Positions 1 to 5,404 of a stretch of DNA of 5,568 nt are shown here, piece by piece. Under the pieces are notes generated by a model. That model did no database searches. It was not told the origin of the DNA and saw only the letters and a program-made list of their open reading frames with translations. How positions within the stretch are numbered: position 1 is the stretch's first letter; each line of letters opens with the position of its first letter. A program made the translations under genes and the position numbers. Source of the stretch: Omnitrophica bacterium RIFCSPLOWO2_01_FULL_45_10b (GTDB lineage: Bacteria; Omnitrophota; Omnitrophia; Omnitrophales; Danuiimicrobiaceae); contig MHFM01000049.1 in NCBI GenBank assembly GCA_001804205.1, positions 668-6,235 of the forward strand, in the 5' to 3' direction.

Positions 1-267
1 GTTTCAGACACGGGCATTGGAATTGCCAAAGAAGATTTAGCGCGCGTTTTTGAGCGTTTTGAACAGGTCAAAGGAGCAAGCCCCGCGGAACACAAAGGAA
101 CAGGTCTTGGCCTTTCCATTTGCAAAGAATTAGTCAAGCTTCATAGCGGTGAGATTTGGGTTGAAAGCGAGCTCGGTAAAGGCAGCCAATTTATTATTTC
201 CTTGCCGCTTCGGCAAAATATTCAGGGAAGCAGCATTTCACTAGTACCAGAGAGGGCCACAGCATGA
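1..267 (+). CDS. Sensor histidine kinase, C-terminal ATP-binding (HATPase_c) fragment; 5' end outside window
   Basis: This is the last 88 codons of a histidine kinase, open from the window edge to a TGA at 265-267. Visible motifs, in window codon numbering, are a G1 box DTGIGI (3-8), an F box VFERFEQV (16-23) and a G2 box GTGLGLSI (33-40). They are followed by the usual terminal strands with HSGEIWVESELGKGSQF and SLPL near codons 48-70. These are the ATP-lid and nucleotide-binding elements of the GHKL fold. The sensor, HAMP/PAS and DHp domains, including the phosphoacceptor His, lie upstream and cannot be seen. The stop overlaps the next start (ATGA, 264-267), which implies translational coupling to the response regulator. 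By family knowledge it would autophosphorylate and pass phosphate to one or both downstream receivers; the pairing is inferred from operon position. Confidence 0.95.
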   Translation, partial: VSDTGIGIAKEDLARVFERFEQVKGASPAEHKGTGLGLSICKELVKLHSGEIWVESELGKGSQFIISLPLRQNIQGSSISLVPERATA

Positions 268-704
268 ATCGAAGCACCGTATTTCTCGTAGAGGACGATG
301 TAGAATTAGTCCAACTTTTGAAAATTAGAATCGAGTCTGCCGGGTATCAGGTGTTTGTGACCAGTGATGGCGATAAAGCCTGCGGCTTGATTCAGGAAAA
401 ACTACCGGATTTGGTGATTCTGGATGTTTTTTTGCCTGATACGGATGGCCTCACCATTTTAAAACGGTTGAAATCCCCCATTGATATTGAGACCGGAAGC
501 CCTTCCCGCACCAAGGACATCCCTGTCATTGTGGTGACGGGGAAAGCCCCGACGATTGAGAACATTACGCGGGTAGAAGGTGCGGCAGAATTTTTCGTGA
601 AACCATTGGATATGGAAAAATTAATGGATCGTATCCATCAAATATTGGAGCCTGCACATCATGGAAAAGAATCAAAGTCAAAAAAAGATTCTGCTGGTCG
701 ATGA
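264..704 (+). CDS. Single-domain response regulator (receiver only), first of a tandem pair
   Basis: This 146-residue protein is essentially one CheY-like receiver. It has the acidic pair at D11-D12 (LVEDD), the phosphoacceptor D54 in LVILDVFLPD, the switch Thr T92 in VIVVTG, and the conserved Lys K113 in FFVKPLD. No output domain follows. The last 14 or so residues (HGKESKSKKDSAGR) are a polar tail encoded entirely inside the start of the next gene. The loop between helix 3 and strand 4 (about residues 71-85) is longer than usual. A purine-rich Shine-Dalgarno (GAGAGGG, 250-256) precedes the ATG, and the start overlaps the kinase stop. It is probably a phosphorelay intermediate or protein-interaction regulator for the upstream kinase. 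The role is inferred from context; the receiver identity is clear. Confidence 0.95.
   Translation: MNRSTVFLVEDDVELVQLLKIRIESAGYQVFVTSDGDKACGLIQEKLPDLVILDVFLPDTDGLTILKRLKSPIDIETGSPSRTKDIPVIVVTGKAPTIENITRVEGAAEFFVKPLDMEKLMDRIHQILEPAHHGKESKSKKDSAGR
647..650 (+). promoter_or_regulatory. Internal Shine-Dalgarno (GGAG) for the second receiver gene
   Basis: GGAG lies 10 bases before the ATG at 661, inside the 3' end of the first receiver gene. It supports independent initiation at 661 despite the 44-bp overlap. No later in-frame start would keep the first receiver strand (KKILLVDDD), so this start is effectively forced. Confidence 0.5.
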
Positions 705-1086
705 CGACCTGGATTATATAGAGCTGACACGGACCCGGCTTGAAGCGCTTGGCTATTGCATATCGTCCGCCTCAAACGGGCACGAAGCTTTGGAAATCCT
801 GGAAAGTGATCGTCAGCCGCCGGACTTAGTGATTCTGGATATTGAAATGCCGAATCAAAATGGTTTAACCACTTTGATTAACCTAAATACAAAAGGCATT
901 ATGCGCCGCGCCGGAGAGGAAGTAGGCGGAGCTGTAGGAACGCTTACCATTCCTGTGATCGTCGTAACGGGCCTTCAGAGTGAGCATATTCGAGACATGG
1001 TTCTAAAGCATCAAGTGAGTGGTTACGTCAGAAAACCATACAATGCCGAGGAGTTAATTCGGATTGTAAAAGAGTTAATCGGTTAA
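661..1086 (+). CDS. Single-domain response regulator (receiver only), second of a tandem pair
   Basis: This 141-residue CheY-like receiver has the acidic residues D14-D15 in LLVDDD, the phosphoacceptor D60 in LVILDIEMPN, the switch Thr T103 in VIVVTG and K125 in VRKPY. It resembles its upstream neighbour closely around the active site (PDLVILD, GLT, IPVIVVTG), so the pair probably arose by tandem duplication. The loop between helix 3 and strand 4 is enlarged (about residues 76-96, Gly/Ala/Arg-rich). The first 44 bp overlap the previous gene in another frame, and that gene's TGA (702-704) lies across the codons for D14 and D15. No DNA-binding or enzymatic output is present. It probably relays signal within the kinase/c-di-GMP cluster (inference). 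It could alternatively be the C-terminal half of a fused two-receiver protein (see findings). Confidence 0.95.
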   Translation: MEKNQSQKKILLVDDDLDYIELTRTRLEALGYCISSASNGHEALEILESDRQPPDLVILDIEMPNQNGLTTLINLNTKGIMRRAGEEVGGAVGTLTIPVIVVTGLQSEHIRDMVLKHQVSGYVRKPYNAEELIRIVKELIG

Positions 1087-1114
1087 AGGTTTCACCGAAA
1101 ATTTTAGCGGTTGA

Positions 1115-1119
1115 AAGGA
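1115..1119 (+). promoter_or_regulatory. Shine-Dalgarno (AAGGA) favouring the ATG at 1132
   Basis: AAGGA sits 12 bases upstream of the ATG at 1132. The alternative in-frame TTG at 1111 lies before this site and has no good ribosome-binding sequence of its own. The receiver-like strand (KLLIVES) begins shortly after 1132, so nothing is lost with the later start. Confidence 0.5.
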
Positions 1120-1131
1120 ATTCGACTTTTC

Positions 1132-2835
1132 ATGGAGAAAAAACATCCAGGAAAGCTTTTGATTGTTGAAAGCAATCCAGATCGTATCCTGATCATTCGC
1201 GGCGTTTTAGATTTGTGGGCGAAAGATCATCAATCGCAAATTGATTTCGTTTCTTCCGTAGCAGAAGCTGTTGCCAAGATCTCAGCCGCCCCATTTGATG
1301 TGATTTTAACCGCCTCTCGATTGGCGGACAAAACCGGATTCGACTTGCTCATTGAAATTAGAAATCGAAATATGAGAACCCCCGTTTTATTAATGATTTC
1401 GGAAGGAGATGACCAATCGGCCCTTGGCGTGTTGCGATTTGGTTTCGCGGATTGCATCTCCGACTCAGACGGTTCTTTTACCGGTTTAACGCACAGCATT
1501 GAAACAGCCCACGAGCGTTTCGTTACGCGAGGACGTGAGAAGAAAGTGCTCGATGAACTTGCCGCGAAAAACGTCCAGCTTCGTTCTGCCAATGCGAAGA
1601 TCGCGGAAATTTCCACTCGCGATGAACTGACCGGTTTGTATAATCACCGATTTTTCCAGGAGAAAGCAGCTGAAGAATTTGCCCGCTCGATGCGGTACCA
1701 TTACCCTCTTTCCTGTTTGATCGTCGACATCGATTATTTTAAAAATATTAATGATACGTACGGCCATTCAGCAGGCGATGAGGTTTTGCATGCCTTGGCT
1801 CAATTTTTTACTTCTCATTTGAGACAAGCCGATACCATTGCCCGATACGGTGGCGAGGAATTTGCCATCCTTCTACCCTATACGACCTATGACGGAGCTT
1901 ATCTTATGGCGGATCGTTTGAGAAAAAAAATAATGGATATGACCTTTTTAGGCGGTTCACACCCTTCCTTGAAAATCAGCGTCAGCATTGGTGTCGCTTC
2001 TTATCCGGAAGATCCCGTGGACGGAAAAGACATGCTCTTATTCTATGCGGATAAAGCGCTTTATCGGGCCAAAGGAGGCGGCCGCAATCGAGTTTATCTT
2101 TATCGGACGATGACGGTGGATGCCGAAAAAATTCCGGATCTTAAATTTAGAACGGATAAGGTCGCTGAATTTCGCAGGCGGCTTTTTGATGTTTCAGAAA
2201 TGGCGAAGCGGGCTTATATTGAAGCAACCAAAGCGCTCATTAATGCCCTTGAAGCAAAAGATGCCCATACGATGGGCCACGCTGCGCGCGTAGGAAACTA
2301 CTCAGCTTTGGTGGCCCGCGAAATGGGCCTCAAGGAAGATGAAGTCAGGATCATCGAGCATGGAGGCCTCCTTCATGACATCGGAAAGATTTGCATTTCA
2401 GATGACATACTTTTAAAACCCGGTGTTTACACCCCAGAAGAGTATGAAAAAATGAAAGCGCACCCGGTCCTCGGTTATCAAATTGTAAAACCGATTAAAT
2501 TTTTGGCCGAGGAAGCCTTGGTGGTCCTTTATCATCATGAATGGTACAACGGCGAAGGTTATCCTTACGGTTTGAAAGATAAGGAAATTCCGATCGGTGC
2601 GCGCATTGTGTCGGTCTTAGATGCGTATGATACGATGCGGGTTGCGGGCGGTCGATACAAACGCACGCTTAATTGCGAAGAAGCCGTGCGCGAATTAATC
2701 AAATATGCCGGAACACAGTTTGACCCCAAAGTGGTGCTTCATTTGGTGCATGCATTACTGAAACGTAACGATTTGGAAGCGGATGCTTATGACCGCGCTG
2801 AGCTAGAACGGTCATTAAAAATGCTCGCCGCCTAA
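1132..2835 (+). CDS. Hybrid cyclic-di-GMP enzyme: pseudo-receiver + GGDEF diguanylate cyclase + HD-GYP phosphodiesterase
   Basis: This protein has 567 residues from the ATG at 1132 (574 if TTG 1111 is used). Residues 8-130 fold like a receiver, but the acidic pair is replaced (IVESN), the phosphoacceptor position is T60 (VILTASRLAD), and the Lys-Pro is missing. A probable coiled-coil linker spans 135-160. The GGDEF domain (about 161-325) has DELTGLYN, D199 in VDIDYFK, an intact GGEEF signature (240-244), and RQAD (231-234) exactly five residues before it, the canonical product-inhibition I-site. The HD-GYP domain (about 365-545) has H383, H415-D416 in LLHDIGK, H444, H468-H469, GEGYP (474-478) and D497. 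By family knowledge GGDEF makes c-di-GMP from two GTP and HD-GYP hydrolyses it, so both activities look possible. There are no membrane segments. It begins 45 bp after the second receiver gene and is probably in the same operon. Confidence 0.95.
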   Translation: MEKKHPGKLLIVESNPDRILIIRGVLDLWAKDHQSQIDFVSSVAEAVAKISAAPFDVILTASRLADKTGFDLLIEIRNRNMRTPVLLMISEGDDQSALGVLRFGFADCISDSDGSFTGLTHSIETAHERFVTRGREKKVLDELAAKNVQLRSANAKIAEISTRDELTGLYNHRFFQEKAAEEFARSMRYHYPLSCLIVDIDYFKNINDTYGHSAGDEVLHALAQFFTSHLRQADTIARYGGEEFAILLPYTTYDGAYLMADRLRKKIMDMTFLGGSHPSLKISVSIGVASYPEDPVDGKDMLLFYADKALYRAKGGGRNRVYLYRTMTVDAEKIPDLKFRTDKVAEFRRRLFDVSEMAKRAYIEATKALINALEAKDAHTMGHAARVGNYSALVAREMGLKEDEVRIIEHGGLLHDIGKICISDDILLKPGVYTPEEYEKMKAHPVLGYQIVKPIKFLAEEALVVLYHHEWYNGEGYPYGLKDKEIPIGARIVSVLDAYDTMRVAGGRYKRTLNCEEAVRELIKYAGTQFDPKVVLHLVHALLKRNDLEADAYDRAELERSLKMLAA

Positions 2836-2880
2836 GTTTCTTCCGCATTAATTTTCTGTAGCAAACCTGCCCAAGTTGGT

Positions 2881-2886
2881 TATAAT
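2881..2886 (+). promoter_or_regulatory. Candidate sigma-70 -10 element (TATAAT)
   Basis: A perfect TATAAT lies 25 bases before the ATG at 2912, in the 76-bp gap after the c-di-GMP gene. It is preceded by TTGGT, close to an extended -10. No convincing -35 is present at 16-18 bp spacing. It would place transcription start near 2893 and could give the small gene, and perhaps acs, a promoter separate from the signalling operon. Confidence 0.4.
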
Positions 2887-2911
2887 ACTCCCCCACACAA
2901 AAAAAGTTTCT

Positions 2912-3250
2912 ATGGGCATTGAACAGTTTCCTGAGATTGAAACGTTTCAAAAATTACCCCGCAAAGTGATTGTTAAAGGGGGAAGCGCCGGCTTTGACCC
3001 AAAAGGCCACCCTGAGTTGAGAGGCATTGTCATCAACAATATCGGCCAGCCGATCCGCGACATCAAAGTTTCACTCGTTCTTTTCAACGAGCAGGAAATC
3101 CCGATTTTAAATAAAAGTACAATTCCAGATCCTAGCGCCATTCCGCAGGGCGGCATCTCCTCATTTGCCTTTATTCTCGATGATTACGATCAAGAAATCA
3201 AAAATTACTATCTGTACGCCGCCTGGAAATATGATGATTCCAATTGGTGA
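2912..3250 (+). CDS. Small soluble protein of unknown function, FxLYD-like beta domain
   Basis: I do not recognise this gene. From the ATG at 2912 it encodes 112 residues with no signal peptide, membrane segment or cysteines. The core (about residues 36-108) has alternating hydrophobic strands. The pattern RGIVINNIGQPIRDIKVSL, then LFNEQ, then PDPSAIPQGG and SFAF, ending LYAAWKY, resembles the FxLYD/DUF3426 type of immunoglobulin-like sandwich: 'G-x-V-x-N', a variable linker, then 'I-P-x-G-x-x-x-x-F'. That assignment is inference from pattern only. The sole plausible alternative start is TTG 2876, which lies upstream of the TATAAT and is therefore disfavoured. There is no strong Shine-Dalgarno before 2912. 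The gene sits between the signalling operon and acs with a candidate promoter of its own, and context gives no function. Confidence 0.7.
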   Translation: MGIEQFPEIETFQKLPRKVIVKGGSAGFDPKGHPELRGIVINNIGQPIRDIKVSLVLFNEQEIPILNKSTIPDPSAIPQGGISSFAFILDDYDQEIKNYYLYAAWKYDDSNW

Positions 3251-3263
3251 AATTACGCAAACC

Positions 3264-3341
3264 CGTCATTGCGAGGCAATGTTCCAATTGAAGCCGAAGC
3301 AATCTAAGATCAGGGATTGCTTCGCTCCGCTCGCAATGACG
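3264..3341 (+). repeat. 78-bp palindromic intergenic repeat (REP/MITE-like, CGTCATTGCGAG ends)
   Basis: The ends are a perfect 12-bp inverted repeat, CGTCATTGCGAG (3264-3275) and CTCGCAATGACG (3330-3341). Nested inside is a perfect 10-bp inverted repeat, CGAAGCAATC (3295-3304) and GATTGCTTCG (3315-3324). A small hairpin CATTGC/GCAATG (3267-3281) can compete with the long fold. From general knowledge, elements with GTCATTGCGAG ends and GCAATC/GATTGCTTCG cores are dispersed non-coding palindromes in many unrelated bacterial genomes. No target duplication is evident. It fills nearly all of the gap between the small gene and acs and ends 8 bp before the acs ATG. Confidence 0.85.
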
Positions 3342-3349
3342 TGGATGTT

Positions 3350-5347
3350 ATGAAAACCGACACACAAACTAAAGCCATTGACGTTTTTCTCGAAGAAAAC
3401 CGCCGTTTTCCGCCTCAGGAAGCTTTTCGCAAAACCGCATGGGTTCAAAGCGAGGAGATTTATGAAAAGGCCGCGCGAGATCCTGAAAAATTCTGGGCGG
3501 GTTTCGCCGAAGAATTGAGCTGGATTAAAAAGTGGGACAAGGTCCTGGATTGGAAACCGCCTTATGCCAAATGGTTTGTCGGCGGAAAACTCAACATCGC
3601 CTTCAATTGCGTGGATCGGTGGGCCAAATCCAGTTTGCGCAACAAAGCCGCGATTATTTGGGAAGGGGAGCCGGGCGACCAAAGAACACTGACTTATTGG
3701 GACTTATACCGGGAAGTGAATCAATTCGCGAGCGCACTTAAAAAACTGGGCGTGAAAAAAGGCGACCGAATTGCGATTTATCTTCCCATGATTCCGGAAG
3801 CGGCTATCGCAATGCTCGCTTGCGCTCGGATTGGAGCTGTACATAACGTTGTGTTTGGAGGATTCAGCGCGGAATCCCTCCGCGACCGGATCAATGATGC
3901 GCAGGCGAAAGTCTTAATTACCGCAGACGGCGGCTGGCGGCGGGGAAAAATGATTGCCTTAAAGAAAGAAGCGGATCAGGCATTAACCGGAACGCCTTCC
4001 ATTCAACATGTCATCATTGTAAAACGCGGGGAATTTCCGCTTGAGATTCAGGAAGGTCGGGATCATTGGTGGCATCGGCTGATGCAGAATGCCGAAGCTT
4101 ATTCGGAACCTGAGGCAATGGATTCTGAGGATTTGCTTTATATTTTGTATACCTCCGGGACAACAGGAAAGCCGAAAGGGATTATTCACACCACCGGTGG
4201 CTATTTAACCGGTGTTTATGCCACAACCAAATGGGTTTTTGATTTAAAACCCGAGGATGTTTATTGGTGTACGGCCGATATCGGATGGGTCACAGGGCAC
4301 AGCTATGTTGTCTATGGGCCTCTTGCGAATGGCGCTACGGTTTTTATGTATGAAGGGGCGCCGGATTGGCCGGAAAAGGACCGATTCTGGCAGCTCATTG
4401 AAAAATACGGAGTCACCATTTTTTATACGGCGCCTACCGCGATCCGCTCTTTTATGAAATGGGGTACGGAGTGGCCGGCCAAGCGCGACCTTTCAAGTTT
4501 GAGGCTCCTAGGCTCTGTCGGTGAGCCGATTAATCCGGAAGCCTGGGTTTGGTATCATCAGCATATCGGCCGCGGCCATTGCCCGGTGGTGGATACCTGG
4601 TGGCAAACCGAAACCGGAATGATTTTGATTACTCCGCTTCCCGGAATTACAAATTTAAAACCGGGCTCCGCGACGAAACCGTTTCCCGGAATCGAAGCTT
4701 GTATTTTGAATGAAAAAGGGGAGAAAAGTGAAACCGGCGGAGGTTATTTAGCGATTACCAAGCCTTGGCCTGCGATGCTCCGCGGAATTTATGGCGACCC
4801 CGAACGCTACGTGAAACAATATTGGTCGAAATGGCCAAATATTTACCCCGTTACACGTAAGACAGAAAATACCAGTCTGTGTAACGGGGTTTATTTTCCG
4901 GGTGACGGCGCTAAGCGGGATGAGGATGGTTATTTTTGGCTGCTCGGCCGCGTGGATGACGTATTAAACGTAGCGGGCCACCGAATTGGCACCATGGAAG
5001 TGGAAAGCGCATTGGTCGATCATCCCTCTGTCGCAGAAGCAGCCGTTGTCGGAAAAAAACACGAAATTAAGGGTGAAGCCATTGTTGCTTTTGTGACGAT
5101 TAAAGAAGGCATCCAGAAAAGCGATTCGTTAGTGAATGAATTGCGCAGTCATGTCGCAAAAAAAATCGGATCCCTCGCACGCCCCGAGGATATTATTTTT
5201 TCCGCCGATCTTCCCAAAACGCGTTCCGGAAAAATTATGCGCAGGCTCCTCAAAGCAATTGCCGAAGGAAAAGTATTGGGCGATGTCACCACCCTCGCCG
5301 ATCCGGAAGTGATCAATCGTCTGAAGCAGCAGTACGAAGAAACTTAA
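3350..5347 (+). CDS. acs: Acetyl-coenzyme A synthetase, AMP-forming, with a 16-residue in-frame insertion
   Basis: This cytosolic enzyme activates acetate with ATP and CoA to acetyl-CoA (EC 6.2.1.1). It has 665 residues and carries the family landmarks in order: LNIAFNCVDRW (81-91), IYLPMIPEAAIAMLACARIGA (143-163), P-loop YTSGTTGKPKG (267-277), DTWWQTETG with the acetate-pocket Trp (415-423), GDGAKRDEDG (518-527), GRVDDVLNVAGHRIG (533-547) and PKTRSGKIMRR (622-632). K628 of the last motif is the catalytic Lys regulated by acetylation in enteric Acs. Residues 500-514 (PVTRKTENTSLCNGV) plus one duplicated Tyr are absent from ordinary Acs; removing 16 residues gives 649, near the usual 652. The rest looks intact, so the gene is probably functional. 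The start is the ATG at 3350, since an upstream TTG lies inside the palindromic repeat. Only a weak GGA precedes it. Confidence 0.96.
   Translation: MKTDTQTKAIDVFLEENRRFPPQEAFRKTAWVQSEEIYEKAARDPEKFWAGFAEELSWIKKWDKVLDWKPPYAKWFVGGKLNIAFNCVDRWAKSSLRNKAAIIWEGEPGDQRTLTYWDLYREVNQFASALKKLGVKKGDRIAIYLPMIPEAAIAMLACARIGAVHNVVFGGFSAESLRDRINDAQAKVLITADGGWRRGKMIALKKEADQALTGTPSIQHVIIVKRGEFPLEIQEGRDHWWHRLMQNAEAYSEPEAMDSEDLLYILYTSGTTGKPKGIIHTTGGYLTGVYATTKWVFDLKPEDVYWCTADIGWVTGHSYVVYGPLANGATVFMYEGAPDWPEKDRFWQLIEKYGVTIFYTAPTAIRSFMKWGTEWPAKRDLSSLRLLGSVGEPINPEAWVWYHQHIGRGHCPVVDTWWQTETGMILITPLPGITNLKPGSATKPFPGIEACILNEKGEKSETGGGYLAITKPWPAMLRGIYGDPERYVKQYWSKWPNIYPVTRKTENTSLCNGVYFPGDGAKRDEDGYFWLLGRVDDVLNVAGHRIGTMEVESALVDHPSVAEAAVVGKKHEIKGEAIVAFVTIKEGIQKSDSLVNELRSHVAKKIGSLARPEDIIFSADLPKTRSGKIMRRLLKAIAEGKVLGDVTTLADPEVINRLKQQYEET
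4842..4893 (+). mobile_element. 44-bp palindromic mini-element with TTTA target duplication, inserted in frame in acs
   Basis: A 44-bp element (4846-4889) has perfect 11-bp terminal inverted repeats, CCCCGTTACAC (4846-4856) and GTGTAACGGGG (4879-4889). It is flanked by direct TTTA copies at 4842-4845 and 4890-4893. An inner AGAC/GTCT pair (4860-4863, 4875-4878) extends the hairpin around an AGAAAATACCA loop. Element plus one TTTA is 48 bp, or 16 codons. Removing them yields AATATTTATTTTCCG, encoding NIYFP, the expected family sequence before GDGA. Four of the six frames through the element are open. It encodes no transposase, so it must have been mobilised in trans if it moved by transposition (inference). 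The element family is not one I recognise. Confidence 0.8.
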
Positions 5348-5404
5348 TCTTTAAGAGGGCGCATCGGTTGTCTTCCTCCGCTTTTCTCCGCGCGCGTATT
5401 TTAT

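Noticed and set aside
896..950. Long loop of the second receiver as another palindromic insertion like the one in acs
   Set aside because: No inverted repeat or flanking duplication is visible, and the paralogous receiver also has a long, unrelated loop at the same place.
1111..1131. TTG start for the GGDEF/HD-GYP gene, seven codons upstream of ATG 1132
   Set aside because: The good Shine-Dalgarno (1115-1119) lies downstream of this TTG and fits the ATG at 1132. The extra residues precede the first domain strand and add nothing recognisable.
1230..1767. Antisense reading frames within the GGDEF/HD-GYP gene
   Set aside because: They are shadows of a clearly coding + strand gene, with no domain or initiation signal.
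2836..2880. Terminator after the GGDEF/HD-GYP gene
   Set aside because: No GC-rich hairpin with a trailing T-run is visible in the gap.
2876..2911. TTG start extending the small protein by 12 residues
   Set aside because: It lies upstream of and through the TATAAT element, has no ribosome-binding site, and the added residues do not look like part of the domain.
3238..3290. 9-bp direct repeat TTCCAATTG at 3238-3246 and 3282-3290, considered as a target duplication
   Set aside because: The second copy lies inside the palindromic repeat rather than at its edge, so it does not flank an insertion. Chance is a sufficient explanation.
3317..3349. TTG start extending acs by 11 residues
   Set aside because: The added codons come from the palindromic repeat, and the family N-terminus is satisfied by ATG 3350.
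3165..3353. Short + strand reading frame across the end of the small gene and the palindromic repeat
   Set aside because: It overlaps the small gene in another frame and runs through the non-coding repeat, with no recognisable protein pattern.
3266..3682. Antisense reading frame over the acs start and the repeat
   Set aside because: It is a shadow of conserved acs coding sequence and runs into the palindrome.
5348..5404. Possible terminator or promoter between acs and hemL (TTGTCT at 5368, TATTTT at 5397)
   Set aside because: The spacing of 23 bp is too long, the -10 would place the start inside hemL, and there is no stable stem followed by a T-run.
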